Shown: positions 22,514-34,334, numbered from the stretch's first letter. The stretch is 64,000 nt of DNA from Hyperoodon ampullatus (GCA_949752795.1 OX457064.1:105129454-105193453), one strand, 5' to 3'. The notes: a model not told the origin generated them from the letters alone. Program-made: numbers and translations.

Positions 22514-23774
22514 TCATTTATTCTGCAGATGTTTAATGAGCACCAAACATATACCAGGGACTGTGGAGTATTTGGGGAGTAATGCAAGGAAAGAGTAAAT
22601 AAACAAATACATAAATAAGAAAGTACCAAGGAGTGGTAAGAGCCCTGTTTAAAAAAAATTTGTTTTTTAATGGTGATATTGCAAGTGACCTCATGAGAGA
22701 GAAATTAAGTAAGCAAGTGTTATTTGAGCAGCTTACTATGTCAAGAACTAGATAAAGGACATTCCAGGAAGAGAATATTGTACTCTTTTTATCTTTGCAT
22801 GTTGTTATCAGCTTAATAGATCTGCACACCAGGATATTTAACCATAACTCTCACTCCTTGCCTTGAATAAAGTGCATTTCTAAGTCTTGGACCACAGCTT
22901 AGGAAATTAGTAGAGGCAAGTGTGATTGGCGCTGCCGGAGTTTTGAGACCATTGTGGTTGAAGGCTTTAACAGAAAACATTATTTACAAGTGTGTCCTTA
23001 TCAAGAATCTGTTTGTTAAAAATCCATAATGGGAAAGAAACTAGCAAAGAACAGGCTAGTTTTGCATTTAAAAATTGTTTGGGGTAAATAGATTTCCTGG
23101 TGGGTTATGTGAAAATGAATCTCAAATCCTAAGTACTTTAATTTCTTTCAGAGGAATTTTGGCAAATAGAGTTTGGTTTTTGGCCCAATTGAAGTCCTGG
23201 TTAATTTGTCCCAATAACAGTGACATTACAGTATTTGTATAACAAAAATTGCTTCTGACTGTGCCAGCATGGATGAAATGAAAGACATCAGAATTAGTTT
23301 TAAGGAATGGAGATTTAGAAGAATGAGCAAAAAATTCTAAATGAAATAGGCAGACAGGAATTTTGTTCTTTGTTTTCATTCTTCGGTTTTTATGTCTGCA
23401 TCACTGAAGGAGACAGAAACAGAGTTCACATTTTAGCTAATGCAGGCTCACCCTCCCTTTGGGCTCACTGAAGAATACCCACCCAGGTCTACTAAGGCTG
23501 CTTCAGGGTGGCAGGGCTCTCCCACCCACCAACATTAGCTGTAAAAAGTTGTTCTGTGTATCTTGTGTAAATCTAATTTTTAAAACTCCAGGTATGTGTC
23601 CTCTTACATGATGACCTTCTACTTTTTGTTTTCCTAGAGACATGGGTTTCTAGCCTAAAATGCTCTTTCCTACACATGCCTCTTTATCATCCTTCTAGTC
23701 ACAGATTATTTTTAAAATACATACTTATTTTCCTTTTTTATTTATTTATTTATTTTTTTGGCATGAGAGAAGAG
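22514..23774. other. Unassigned, LINE-like start
   Basis: Bases 22510-22720 (cattcatttattctgcagat, then ataccagggactgtgg) resemble a common old LINE-derived motif. The remainder, rich in AT, holds no gene that I can identify. Confidence 0.45.
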
Positions 23775-23960
23775 TAAAATGGTTATGACCAAGGGACTTG
23801 GATCACACTATTTTGTTTTGAATGCCAGATCTTTTTGGAAAAGTCTCTTACTTCCCTGAAGTTTTAGTTTTCCCACTGGAAAAAGGAAATAGTAAGAGTA
23901 CCAATCTTACATGGTTGGGGAGATTTAGATGAGTTGATCCATTTATAGTGAACGGCACAT
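23775..23960 (+). mobile_element. MIR SINE relic
   Basis: Ordered MIR blocks, including cttacttccctgaagtttta, ttttcccactggaaaaagg, and gagatttagatgagttgatc. Confidence 0.6.
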
Positions 23961-23964
23961 TTTA

Positions 23965-24090
23965 AAAACTGTGGTCAAAAACACACAACATAAAATCAAC
24001 CATCTTAACCGTGGTACATGTACCTACCATTCGGTAGTGTTGAGTATATTCACTTTGTTTTGAAACAGATCTCCAGTGCGTGGCACATGT
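23965..24090 (-). mobile_element. Old L1 fragment
   Basis: Reverse of the L1M 3' region: acataaaatcaaccatctta, then a gtgttgagtatattcactt-like block. Confidence 0.6.
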
Positions 24091-24404
24091 TCATGACGCA
24101 GAGACCTATGTTAGAAACTAACCTTTGGTATTTAGACATGTTGAGAAACAGTCTCATCACTAATTAGGATATTAAGACCAGGACATGTTAGCATCTAAGA
24201 GTTAGCCTGCCCGCGTTCACAGACCTCCCTGGAAATGTTTTGTTTTGCTTAGAATTTTCTTTTATCACCGTTTCTTCATTACCGTAAACCTGGCTCTTTG
24301 TAGATAAGTCAATATCCCCACATTTAAATAACTTATTTATATATATAAATTTCAGTGGAGATTTTGATCTCTATAATGATTACAAGTTGTTCATTTCCGG
24401 CTTC
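24091..24404. other. Unassigned sequence
   Basis: AT-rich, nothing recognised. Confidence 0.45.
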
Positions 24405-24945
24405 TCAAGATCTGTCTTCCCCTTCCCATCCTTTCCCCATCCCCTCCCCCAACTCCTCCCCTCCCCTCCCCTCCCCTCTCCTCCCCTCTACTCCCCTCCC
24501 CTCCCCTCCCCTCTCCTCCCCTCTACTCCCCTCCCCTCCCCTCCCCCAACTCCTCCCCTCCCCTCCCCCAACTCCTCCCCTCCCCTCCCCTCCCCTCCCC
24601 CAACTCCTCCCCTCCCCTCCCCTCTCCTCCCCTCCCCCAACTCCTCCCCCTCCCCATCCCCTCCCCTCCCCCAACTCCTCCCCTCCCCTCCCCTCCCCTC
24701 TCCTCCCCTCCCCTCCCCCAACTCCTCCCCTCCCCTCCCCTCCCCTCCCCTCCCCCAACTCCTCCCCTCCCCTCCCCTCCCCTCCCCCAACTCCTCCCCT
24801 CCCCTCCCCTCCCCTCCCCCAACTCCTCCCCTCCCCTCTCCTCCCCTCCCCTCTCCTCCCCTCCCCTCCCCTCCCCTCCCCTCCCCCAACTCCTCCCCTC
24901 CCCTCCCCTCTCATCCCCTCCCCTCTCATCCCCTCCCCTCTTTGT
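24405..24945. repeat. CCCCT-rich minisatellite, polypyrimidine
   Basis: About 540 bp made almost only of cccct and ctcct units. It is broken by about eleven ccaactcct interruptions spaced mostly 22-47 bp apart, with one 66-bp and one 97-bp gap. The minus strand is a (GGGGA)n-like array with many G4-capable runs. No frame of these units contains a stop codon, so long open frames exist on both strands; they are an artefact of composition, not genes. Length is likely to vary between individuals. Confidence 0.95.
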
Positions 24946-25555
24946 TATCTCATTGTAACTCCTTCCCCCGATTTCTCTTGTGTATTTTTTTTTCTTCTCT
25001 CTCCTCCCTTCTCCTCTCATTTCTTTTAGAATCCCTTCTTCAACCCACTGCTTCATGTTTAATTCAATGAGGTTGTAATTGATGGTGATTTGGCCAATTG
25101 GACATACTAAGAGCTTGATTTTCAAGCAAAACCAGTATTGAGCCATGACAAAGCCAAGGAGGATGCACAGCAGTGTTCCCCAGTGGTAGCTGGGGAGCAA
25201 AGGGAGTTGACATTCATGGCTAAGGAGTGCTTTGCCCACATAACTACACCTCCCAGCTGCCTTTCAGCAAAATCAACTATGGAAATAAAGTATTCAAGAA
25301 AGTTTCAGAGGATTCTTGCTGGCTCCCAACCTCTGAAACTATAACCAAACTAGTACTATGTTTGAGTCATTTGTTTGCCTGTGGAAAGACTTCTGGATGA
25401 ACTGATGTTCAATAGGGCAAAACCTCATTAATTTAATTTCTATTTATTTTAAATATCACATCATATGGAGTTATTTCCCCGTTAAAATTTCTTATGCTTG
25501 AATTTTTCTTAATATTTAATACTGCCTTCCACACAAAAAGTGACATTCCTGGCCC
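24946..25555. other. Unassigned sequence
   Basis: A pyrimidine-rich flank to about 25030, then ordinary sequence. No gene or repeat is recognised. Confidence 0.45.
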
Positions 25556-25978
25556 ACTGAGGTAGGCAGAATTTTGGCTCCCATGAGCTCTGTCCCCTGG
25601 TGTCACACCCATGGCTATATTACAGTACATGGCAAAGGGAGTTTGCAGATGGAATTAAGTTTACTAACCAGTGGACCTAAGACAGGGAGGTTATCTTGAA
25701 TTATCTGGGTGAGCACAGTGTAAGCACATGAGCCCTTAACAGCAAAAGGGGATCCCGCCAACAGAATGAGCTTGGAAGGACGTTCTTCCCCAAAGCCTCC
25801 AAAGGAAACCTGGTCCTGCCAATATTTTGATTTCCACCTTGTCAGACCCTAAACAGGGAATCCAGCCACACAGTGCTGGACTTCTGCCTTACAGAACTAC
25901 AGGATGATAAACGAGTCTCACTTTAAGCCACTAAGTTTGTGGCAACTCGTTACAGCAGCAACAGAAGACTAATACACA
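25556..25978 (+). mobile_element. MLT1-type LTR (ERVL-MaLR)
   Basis: Blocks in order: ggcagaattttggctcccat, tttgcagatggaattaagtt, gttatcttgaattatctggg, ttctgccttacagaactaca, gccactaagtttgtggcaac, and the diagnostic end agaagactaatacac. Solo: no internal part is seen. Confidence 0.85.
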
Positions 25979-26239
25979 CACCTTTCACTGGCAGGTCATT
26001 GGCTTATGGTTGTGGCTGTTTTCTCTTGTAAAGGAGAGACTTGTGTTGATCTCATTGCAACTTTTTGCCTCAGCCTCTTTCTGACCAACCATGTCCATGG
26101 ACAGGATCCCTAGCTGAGGTAAATATGTATTCGGTTTCCATGGAATAGGATGAAATTAACTGACATTACAGAAATATGTGACCCAGTTCTTTCTTAGAAA
26201 TATGCCCTCACCAAGCGAATTGAGTGAAAGTGTATGTTC

Positions 26240-26435
26240 TGATTCAGTGCTGGTACCAAATGACGATTTGGAAACCAACTGCATTCCCTGGGAAATAAGT
26301 TAAAAGTGCAGAATTCTGTGGATCAATTCACATTTGTTGACTCAGAATCTCCCCAGATATGGGTAGGGAATGTGCCGTTTTGAGGAGTACTCAGGCAATT
26401 CTTCTGCCACCAACATTTGAAAACCAGTGCTATAC
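26240..26435 (+). mobile_element. MER5A-type hAT transposon
   Basis: Contains ggaaataagttaaaagtgca, a gactcagaatctccccagat-like block, and an end close to gaaaaccagtgct. These match MER5A in order. Confidence 0.6.
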
Positions 26436-26788
26436 TCAGTGATCTAAACAGCTGGTTGAGACCCAGTGGATCATGAAATCAGTATAAGAGACAATCTTTA
26501 AAAAAAATAGAAGTGAATGGGAAAAAATATATCAGAATGCCTTGCAAAACAATAAGGATAAGTGTGTTTGGTGAAAGTTTTGTTTCTGTGTCTGTGTGTG
26601 TGCATGTCTGCATTTCCATATGTGTGCATACAGGTCACCATGTAAAAGGATCACAGAGATCACAGATATTTGAGAAACACGGCTCTAATCTGATCCTGTG
26701 AACTCCAAACCTTTGTCTGGTAGTCTCCAATTAACTGAGGCTCCTCTACAAATACTTACTGTCTGCTTACCTGGCCTGCCTGGTACAA
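26436..26788. other. Unassigned, possibly another hAT relic
   Basis: The first part (agtggatcatgaaatcagta ... gtttggtgaaagttttgttt) resembles a short non-autonomous hAT family that I cannot name. A short TG run lies near 26585-26605. Confidence 0.4.
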
Positions 26789-27504
26789 CAGTGGTCCCCA
26801 GCCTTTTTGGCACCAGGGACCAGTTTCGTGGAAGGCAATTTTTTCACGGACCAGGGCGGAGGGGTGGGGGATGATTCCAGTGCATTGCATTTATTGTGCC
26901 CTTTATTTCTATTATTATTGCATTGTAATATATAATGAAATAATTATACAACTCACCATAATGCAGAATCAGTGGGAGCCCTGAGCTTGTTTTCCTGTGA
27001 CTGGATGGTTCCATCGGGGGGTGATGGGAGACAGTGACACCGGAAGTGTGTTGCTATGTCCCGTCTACTCCATAAGATGCAGCTTAATTGTCACTTGCCG
27101 CTCACTGATAGGGTTTTGATATAAGTCCGCAAGCAATTGATTTATTATGGTCTCTGTGCAGTCAAACCTCTCGGCTGTTGATAATCTGTATTTGCAGCCG
27201 CTCCCCAGCACTTACATCACTGCCTCAGCTCCACCTCAGATCATCAGGCATTAGATTCTCCCGAGGAGCATGCAACCTAGATCCCTTGCATGCGCAGTTC
27301 ACAGTAGGGTTTGCACTCCTATGAGAATCTAATGCCGCCGCTGATCCAACCAGGAGGTGGAGCTCAGGCGGTAATGCAAGTGATGGGGAGCGGCTGTAAA
27401 TACAGATGAAGCTTCGCTTGCTCAACCGCCGCTCACCTCCTGCTGTGTCACCCAGTTCCTAACAGGCCACGGACTGGTACCGGCCTGAGGGTTGGGGACC
27501 TCTG
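26789..27504 (-). mobile_element. MER1-type non-autonomous hAT-Charlie element
   Basis: A 716-bp element with hAT-like inverted ends: it opens cagtggtccccagccttttt and closes with gggttggggacctctg. It is flanked by an 8-bp target duplication matching at 6 of 8 positions, tggtacaa (26781-26788) and tgttacac (27505-27512). The interior matches the MER1 group, for example acaggccacggactggtacc near the right end. It is longer than the short MER1B form, so MER1A or a Charlie3-like deletion product is likelier. No transposase frame is seen, so it would have been moved in trans. Confidence 0.75.
27186..27405. repeat. Long inverted repeat (hairpin) inside the MER1-type element
   Basis: The left arm (27186-27272) and right arm (27313-27405) are reverse complements over nearly their full length, with about 85% pairing by eye and few small gaps. 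The strongest matches are ctgtatttgcagccgctccc with ggggagcggctgtaaatacag-like sequence, gcctcagctccacct with aggtggagctcaggc, and gcattagattctc with gagaatctaatgc. The loop is about 40 nt. Confidence 0.85.
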
Positions 27505-27512
27505 TGTTACAC

Positions 27513-28269
27513 GGCTATTTTGTAAAGAACAATGCAGACAGGGCATGGAAGGGACTTTACCAGCCATGGTAGAGGCTCTCAGTGACATATTTCCTTCTAT
27601 CTGGGGACCTGTTAAACATGTCGATGGGAAACATTTACTGTGTTCAGTGAAGAATAAAGTTCCTTCAAGCATTTCCCAGAGATATATACATATTAAATAT
27701 AGGAAGCTGGCTGTAGATGTGTAGAAGTGGATGTCTTCCTTATAGGATAAGCTGTTGATTGATGCAGAGCAATCATGCCAAGTAAGGAAAGAAGTCTCTT
27801 CAAAATTAGCTTCAACAGTGAGAGATGGTGAGAAAGGAAGTTTAAAAGATGAAAGTTAAAGTGATATGCTACCTTAAATATTTAGGTTTCAGAGAAAGAC
27901 AGTGATACAAACAAATGCCTATATAATTTTTAAAAATGGAAATATTGATAAACTAATAGAAAGGATGAAGCAACATGAGGGAAAGGCAGAGTGGGATTCG
28001 AGCTGAAGAGTGTTTGCAGATACGCCTAGGGCCCCTTACCAAGAACCCTGTGCTTGAGTGAGCATGGTTTGGAGTCACTGGAATATAATTTGCTAATGAT
28101 TTTCCCCAGAAAAGGGGACATTTGTTTGTTTATACTTTTTAAAAGAATCATCTCTGGTATGAATAATTGAGATTGATTTTGAAGTGAAGAGCCCTCCCCC
28201 TACCCAACTTTGCCTGCATTGCCAGCCATGGTGGTAATGACAGTGGTACTCGAGTACTAGGTGGAGTAC
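27513..28269. other. Unassigned sequence
   Basis: No gene or repeat is recognised. Confidence 0.45.
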
Positions 28270-28440
28270 TTATACCCACAGACACACAGAAAATATTATC
28301 TTTGACATTTAGCAATAGAGAAAAATGAGGCTTGGAGAGGTAAGGTGAGCACACCATAATCATAATTGTCAGAGCTGAGGCAGGAACACTGAAGCCCTGA
28401 CTTCTGGTCCAGGGCTCTTTCCAGGAAACCACGCTGCCTG
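28270..28440 (-). mobile_element. MIR SINE relic
   Basis: Reverse MIR: gagaaaaatgaggcttggag, aggtaaggtgagcacacc, a tcagagctgaggcaggaaca-like block, and a tRNA-like end with cttctggtccagggctcttt. Confidence 0.7.
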
Positions 28441-30477
28441 CATCCAAGCATCCCACTCCTCTGACCAGCCATGGCCCTTCACAGACCACTGAGGGTCCAA
28501 TCCTTAGAGTAAATTTTAAGTCTTAGTGAGACTTCATCCCTACAGAAGGCGGAATTTGCACAGTTCTGTTCAATGAACTTTGAAGAACAAAAGGTCATTG
28601 CCGATTTGGAGTTAAAACCTTTGTAGAGGCAACATCCTGCAATTACTACAGAGAGGTTAGCCTTCACCATTTGATCAGGAAGCAGAGAAGTCGTGTTGAG
28701 CAGACTCTGAAATACCCGGGGCCTCAAGGATCCCCATGCCCATTTTAAAATGCTTTCATGCTGACCATCGTTATTATTTTTTTCTTTGGTTCATCTCTTT
28801 AGCCTCTGCCACAAAGCCAAAAACCACAGGAAGGGAGAAATGTACAATAAATGGGCTTTCTCTACCCAGCCCAAGCAGGCATATCGTAGTTTTAATAAGT
28901 CATAGATACTTGCAAAAGGGAATGCTCTGGAAAATACTAACTCTAGGTGAAGGCTCTGTTTCAGTGCCCCATAAGGGGGACACGAGTAGTGAAAAAGCGC
29001 TCTGCTGAATGCGGAACTTCACACGCAGGTCTCTGTAGATGGGAAGGAAGTCACCAGCTATGGCTTTATCTTAAATGTACAGTGAACATTTATACAGAAT
29101 TCTGCAATTTGGAAAGATCTCTGTCACATTCTGTGACAGCCGTTTTCAGTTTATGTCCAGGGTCGCAGTCTGGGAAGGGGAGGTTGGGGAGCCTTGGAAG
29201 CAGTAAGAGAAGACATCACCAAGAAGTAAAGAGAAGTTGGCATGACCGCCTGGAGCACGGTCTGTGTGCTGCTTCAAGATGGAACCCGAGGCAAGAGGCA
29301 AGACCCCAAGGGGAAGGCTCGATGGTGCCCTTTTGGAAGCTGGGTCCTAGGCTGTTGGCCCCCAGCCTCTCCAAGGTGTTCTGTGCCCCAAGGCAGCCCC
29401 AAAGAAGCAGGGTACCCACACTTAAAGGAATGATGCAAAACGAAATAACATCCTGTAACCAATGGCAAATGGTCAGAAGGCCCCTCCCTGGGCTTTGGCA
29501 CTTCATAAACCCACAGACCAGGACCAATCCTGGGGGGATGCCCCAGTGGTGACCGAGACTGAGCTGCCTGTCATTCCGTCGGACAGAACATTAGATACAA
29601 TAAAGAAAATAAGGAAGTGTGATATTCCTGCGCACCTGAATTTGTGGATTCCATACAGAACAAGGAGAGGACAAAAGGAGGGTCCAAGAGGGTTATGCAG
29701 TGTGTTTATGTAACCTTTGAGTAAAGAGTATTTAAGTGGCCACTGGAATCACATCCAAAAATGTGTGTCTTGAAATGGTTATTTACATTAGAAGCAGTAG
29801 TCCTGGGTGTTGGTAATCTGGAGGTAAATTCTTGACTACCCCAAATTCAGCCCTTCTAAATACAAGTGATTACTTCATGACTGTCCTGAAAATCAGATAA
29901 TAAGTTACCTGTAATTATCTATAACTCAGGGAAAACCGTAAAGCTTGGAGGTTAAACATGACGTCCAACTCCTCCACCACCAAACCAGCATCAGTCATGG
30001 CTGTCACTTCCTTTCCCAAATCAAAGCCCTAGTTTTGTTGTAAGGCTTATTGGGTCTTATTCATGCCAGGAACCACTGACTTGCTCTGGGAAGCTGGCCT
30101 GATTTTATGTCACTTTCATCGTTTGAAAGTATAAAACTACATTCATAGTTGTTAATTTTCTGTGTTGTCTCTCAACTGGTGGTATTGCACACTACTTTGT
30201 GAACACTTTGAGGGTATTCACTTTAGACCCTTTTAATAAGGCAAGATTTAAGTGAAGACAGACTCATTTATTTAAAAATCAATAAGCCATTCATGTTATG
30301 TTTGAGAAAATTTAAGCTAAAAATGACATTGCAATTCTTGGTTTGCTTACAATGTCATTAAGATCTGGAATCTCACAAGAGGATTCTGATTTAAAACGCT
30401 GAAAAAAAATCTTTTTCTATAGAAATGTAAGGAAGTGCAAGGTACACTTTAAAATATGGCTTATTAACAAAATATTT
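28441..30477. other. Unassigned sequence, no gene supported
   Basis: About 2 kb. The GC-richer part at 29150-29560 is open for 201 codons on the plus strand (28947-29552) and 103 on the minus strand. The predicted proteins show no domain and are low in hydrophobic order, and no flanking splice sites frame them convincingly. I treat them as chance. Confidence 0.45.
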
Positions 30478-30479
30478 GA

Positions 30480-30625
30480 GGGACTTCCCTGGTGGTCCCA
30501 TGGGTAAGACTGTGCACTCCCAATGCAGGGGACATGAGTTCGATCCCTGGTCAGGGAACTGGATCCCACATGCATACCAGAACTTAGACCTGGCACAGCC
30601 AAAATTAAAAAAAAATTTTTTTGAG
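30480..30625 (+). mobile_element. CHR-type SINE, short older copy
   Basis: Head ggacttccctggtggtccca, B box gttcgatccctggtcaggg, then a shortened body and an A/T tail. The flanks atatttgag and ttttttgag may be a decayed target duplication. Confidence 0.85.
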
Positions 30626-31775
30626 TTAATGTCATTTTTTTAAAGTCTTCAACAGCTTCCCTTTTATCCCAAATACTGAGGTTCATGAATATCCTTTTCT
30701 TAGCAGTGACATGAATAATAAAACTACAAATGACTTGAAAAAAATATAATAAGTATGACAGAATCTCATTTTTTAAAGCTTTGCATAATGAAGAATGAAA
30801 CCTACATTTTCTTACCCAGATTTTTCAGTGATTAAAAGTTTTCCTGATGCTAAGGTTCTCCATGGTCTGTTTCCAGGGTTACAAATCCATCATGCCTACC
30901 TTTCCAAATCATATAAATTCAAGTTCACGTTATTTTTATCAGCCAGAAATGAAATATTAATCAGCTTTTCTTGGTCCTTAGCCCACAGGTCTTACTTAAA
31001 AGAGTCTTTGAAGGGGAAGCACGAGAAGCCCCATCAGGTCACATCCGTTGGCTTGGAATCATTTTGTCAGCAGTACCGATTCCTGTAGCTATCTGTGTTG
31101 CTTAACTTACGGCTTCTCGGAAGTGGAACGCTGAAGAGCCCTGAGAGTATTAACTTGCTCCGTTTCCATATTGACATGATCTGTAGACTACATACAGATC
31201 CTGTGCATTTCGATTCCCAAATATAGGCACACAACCCTTGAAAATACCTTGTGAGAGGTTCCGCATTCCAGTAAACCTTTAAGCTCAGAAGATCATGACC
31301 ATTTCTTTATCTTGGTTGCCCTTCCAAATAAAATAACGTACTACTGTCTTTCAGATAGGAAGGGGATGCTGCTGTCCAGACCATGCTGGTGACTTGGCAT
31401 AATTTGAGAGGCACTAGAAGTCTCCCCACTCCACCCCACCCCTGTGGTAACTCTTTGCACTCACCTGCTCTGGTGCCAGAAATTTCCCAGTGTTGGCTTT
31501 GAGTGAGGCATGAGCATCTAGAATATGAATGACCTGAATAGCGATGGCCCATCGGTGGCTTGAAAGTTAAGATTCTGAGCCCTCTGTCCTCTGCATTCAA
31601 TGGTGGAGGAGAAGCCAAACTCACCAGACCTAGACTTTTCCTTTACGCCAACAGCAGACAATGTATAGCTTCTTTTATGAATATACTTAGTATTAAGGTG
31701 CTATAATTTAGGCTATAAGCCCTCATTTGGATCCCTTACATCTGTATATGGACTTAAATCGTGCCTTTTGCCATT
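30626..31775. other. Unassigned sequence
   Basis: No gene or repeat is recognised. The composition is AT-leaning. Confidence 0.45.
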
Positions 31776-32237
31776 TTATTTTTTAATTTTTATTGAAGTA
31801 TAGTTGATTTACAATGTTGTGTTAGTTTCAGGTGTACAGCAAAGTGAGTCAGTTATATATAGGTATGTTTATACATATATATCTATTCTTTTTCAGATTC
31901 TTTTCCATCATAGCTCATTACAAGATATTGAGTCTAGTTCCCTGTGCGATACAGTAGGTCCTTGTTGGTTATCTATGATATATATAATAGTGTGTACCTG
32001 TTAATCCCAAATTCCTGATTTATCCCTCCCCTCCTTCCCCTTTGGTAACCATAAGTTTATTTTCTATGCCTGTGAGTCTACTTCTGTTTTGTAAGTAGGT
32101 TCATTTGTATCATTTTTTTAGATTCTACATATAGGTGATATCATATGGTATTTGTCTGACTTACTTCACTTAGTATGATCATCTCTAGGTCCATCCATGT
32201 TGCTGCAAGTGGCATTATTTCATTCTTTTCTTGAGGT
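31776..32237 (-). mobile_element. L1 3' UTR and flank, reverse strand
   Basis: Starts with the T-rich tail, then gaagtatagttgatttacaa, tagtttcaggtgtacagcaa, ttccctgtgcgatacagtag, a ggtaaccataagtttatttt-like block, and gatatcatatggtatttgtc, ending near tccatgttgctgcaag. Only the 3' part of the LINE is present. Confidence 0.88.
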
Positions 32238-32606
32238 GTGGAGCATTCATGAATGTGTATCTTCTAATGATCTCTGGGCTCAGCCTCGTGACGATCAGTC
32301 TAGCTGTTGAGGTGTGATCCTGCCTGTGTTCAGGCAGAGGAACAAGCTGCTCTTCTCACTTCAAAAACTGTAAAGTACCATCACACACCGAAACCTTGAA
32401 AATTTTGTTTTGGAGTAATTGCTGATTGCTTCAGGAGAAGACAAACTTAGGAAATAACTTTACAAGTTGTAACAGCCAGGCTAGGCTAGGTTATGCTTCA
32501 GTAACAAACATGTCCAAGAACTCTGAGGCTCAAAGAAGCAAAGCCACATGTCCATCGTTGGTCTACACTTCCTCACCCCCATCGCCATGCCAAGTAAGAG
32601 CGTTTT
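32238..32606. other. Unassigned, with an old interspersed repeat from about 32465
   Basis: From 32465 the sequence (gctaggttatgcttcagtaa, catgtccatcgttggtctac) resembles an old mammal-wide interspersed repeat whose name I cannot fix. It runs into the duplicated segment that begins at 32607. Confidence 0.45.
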
Positions 32607-32936
32607 GCACTGGCAGTGCCAGGTGCTGATGCTGAAATGGCACGTTGCTTCTTTCCAGAGCTTACTGACTGGAGCTGTCACATGGTTCCTGCCAATCACA
32701 AGGAACCAGGAATGATCCTATAATGTGTGCCCAGAGGTGGTGAGCCTAAAATATTTGGCAATCAGCACTACCCCCATGCAATGGTTAATCCTATGATGTT
32801 CGCTGAAAAGACAAGCCTTCAGCCAAGTTCCGGAAATGAGGCACCCCTGGTATTCTGTGATTCCAAAGAGGTTTTACCCTATGTCTCTCAGTGCCCTCTG
32901 ATCCAGTGTATTCCCCTGACTACCAGCACAATTCTG
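32607..32936 (+). repeat. Local segmental duplication, copy A (330 bp)
   Basis: Matches 33966-34295 at a constant offset of 1359 bp at both ends, so there are no net indels. By eye there are about 15 mismatches in 330 bp (about 95% identity). The left part belongs to the older interspersed repeat; the right part has no recognised family. Both copies are open for about 80 codons in one frame, but nothing suggests a coding role. Confidence 0.92.
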
Positions 32937-33965
32937 CCACCCCATGAAGAGAAAACTCACAGCTCGCTGCTTAGGGATAAAGAAGAAAAGCACAGATGGA
33001 GGCAATGCTACCTTTCTGCTGCCCATGCAGCCTGTTCTCTGGGTGTTCTCTCAGAAACAGACTCTGGGTTACATCCCTCTTTCTCCAGAATCTTCCTTCC
33101 TCACTTCTCTTTCCTTATGAGCCTTGGAGTGCTTTCCTTGAGTTCAGAGATGGTGTTCTTCCTGGTAATTGCTCTTTGGGGTTGAGATGAGACTGGCCTC
33201 AAGGCTAATGCTACCAATGATAGAATTCACTTCCTAAGCATGAATGCTTAAGTGTTGGGTTAATGTGTTTCCATTTGCCTGCTGGAATCCCCAGCCTCCT
33301 CGCTCTCCTGGCCTTCGTCTCTTTTCTCTCTTCGTCCGCCCTTCCTTGCCCTTTTGGGTTTACTTAAGCAGATTTACTCAAGATCTTTGGCTCATTCCTT
33401 TTACCCCTGGCTCTAAACTACCTTTTAAGCACATTACTTTCACAGTACTAAAATATCCTGTAACAAGAAAATCCCCCAAAGATGGGTGTCCGTTCATTGC
33501 TTCTGTGTGATAATCAGAAGTCCCCTCAGAGCTGATGTACCATTGTAGTACATGATGATGAAAGACAAGAGATGTGGGGGGCTGGGTTGAAGTAGCTGTT
33601 TAGATGAGGCTCCTTATCTCGTAAAAGGCGTCTGAGTGTGAATTGTCTAAATGTGTTCAGTCCTTCCGGCTACATCTCCGTAAAAGCAGAGTCACCTCAG
33701 AGGAGTCGCTCTTCCAGGTTTAGGTTGGGGACCCCTGAATGCAGCACAGGCAGCGTCGGGGCTCCTCAATGCACATTCCTCCTTCCTTTCTCTCCTCCCC
33801 TCCTCAATCACTGTGAGTTCGAAGGGTCCCCACTGCACTGGACACTGGGTCAGATACTAAGAGACTGTGGACTGGCCTCTGCCCTTGAGAAGCTCTTGGT
33901 CTCAATGGTGGGTTGGTCTGTTCGGGGGAGAACAGCAGATCATTAAATCGCTACAACACTGGCCT
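32937..33965. other. Spacer between the duplicated segments
   Basis: About 1 kb, no gene recognised. Open frames at 32996-33190 and 33244-33510 are pyrimidine-rich with no family features. Confidence 0.45.
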
Positions 33966-34295
33966 GCACTGGCAATGCCAGGTGCTGATGCTGAAATGGC
34001 ACTTTGCTTCTTTCCAGAGCTTACTGACCAGAGCTGTCACATGGTTCCTGTCAATCACAAGGAACCAGGAATGATCCTATAATGTGTGCCCAGAGGTGGT
34101 GAGCCTAAAATATTTGGCAACCAGCACTACCCCCATGCAATGGATAATCCTATGATGTCTGCTGGAAAGACAAGCCTTCAGCCAACTTCCAGAAATGAGG
34201 CACCCCTGGTATTCTGTGATTACAGAGAGGTTTTACCCTGTGTCTCTCAGTGCCCTCTGATCCAGTGTATTCCCCTGACTACCAGCACAATTCTG
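33966..34295 (+). repeat. Local segmental duplication, copy B (330 bp)
   Basis: Direct-orientation partner of 32607-32936. Homology starts abruptly at gcactggc and stops abruptly after caattctg. It lacks the upstream part of the interspersed repeat that precedes copy A, so copy B looks like the inserted daughter. Confidence 0.92.
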
Positions 34296-34334
34296 GTACA
34301 AGCACAGAGCTGGCTGTTTTGTGGCTCACCCTTT

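Noticed and set aside
22441..24945. Possible CRISPR-like spacing of repeats
   Set aside because: The tracts are simple-sequence and minisatellite DNA in a mammalian context, with no unique spacers and no cas genes.
24355..25239. Long overlapping open frames (up to 238 codons) on both strands, Pro/Ser-rich or Gly/Glu/Arg-rich
   Set aside because: CCCCT and GGGGA repeats cannot give stop codons in any frame. The translations are repeats of the same few residues and appear in several frames at once.
28947..29552. 201-codon plus-strand open frame with a shorter minus-strand frame over it
   Set aside because: Low-order sequence, no domain, and both strands are open, which is typical of GC-rich chance frames.
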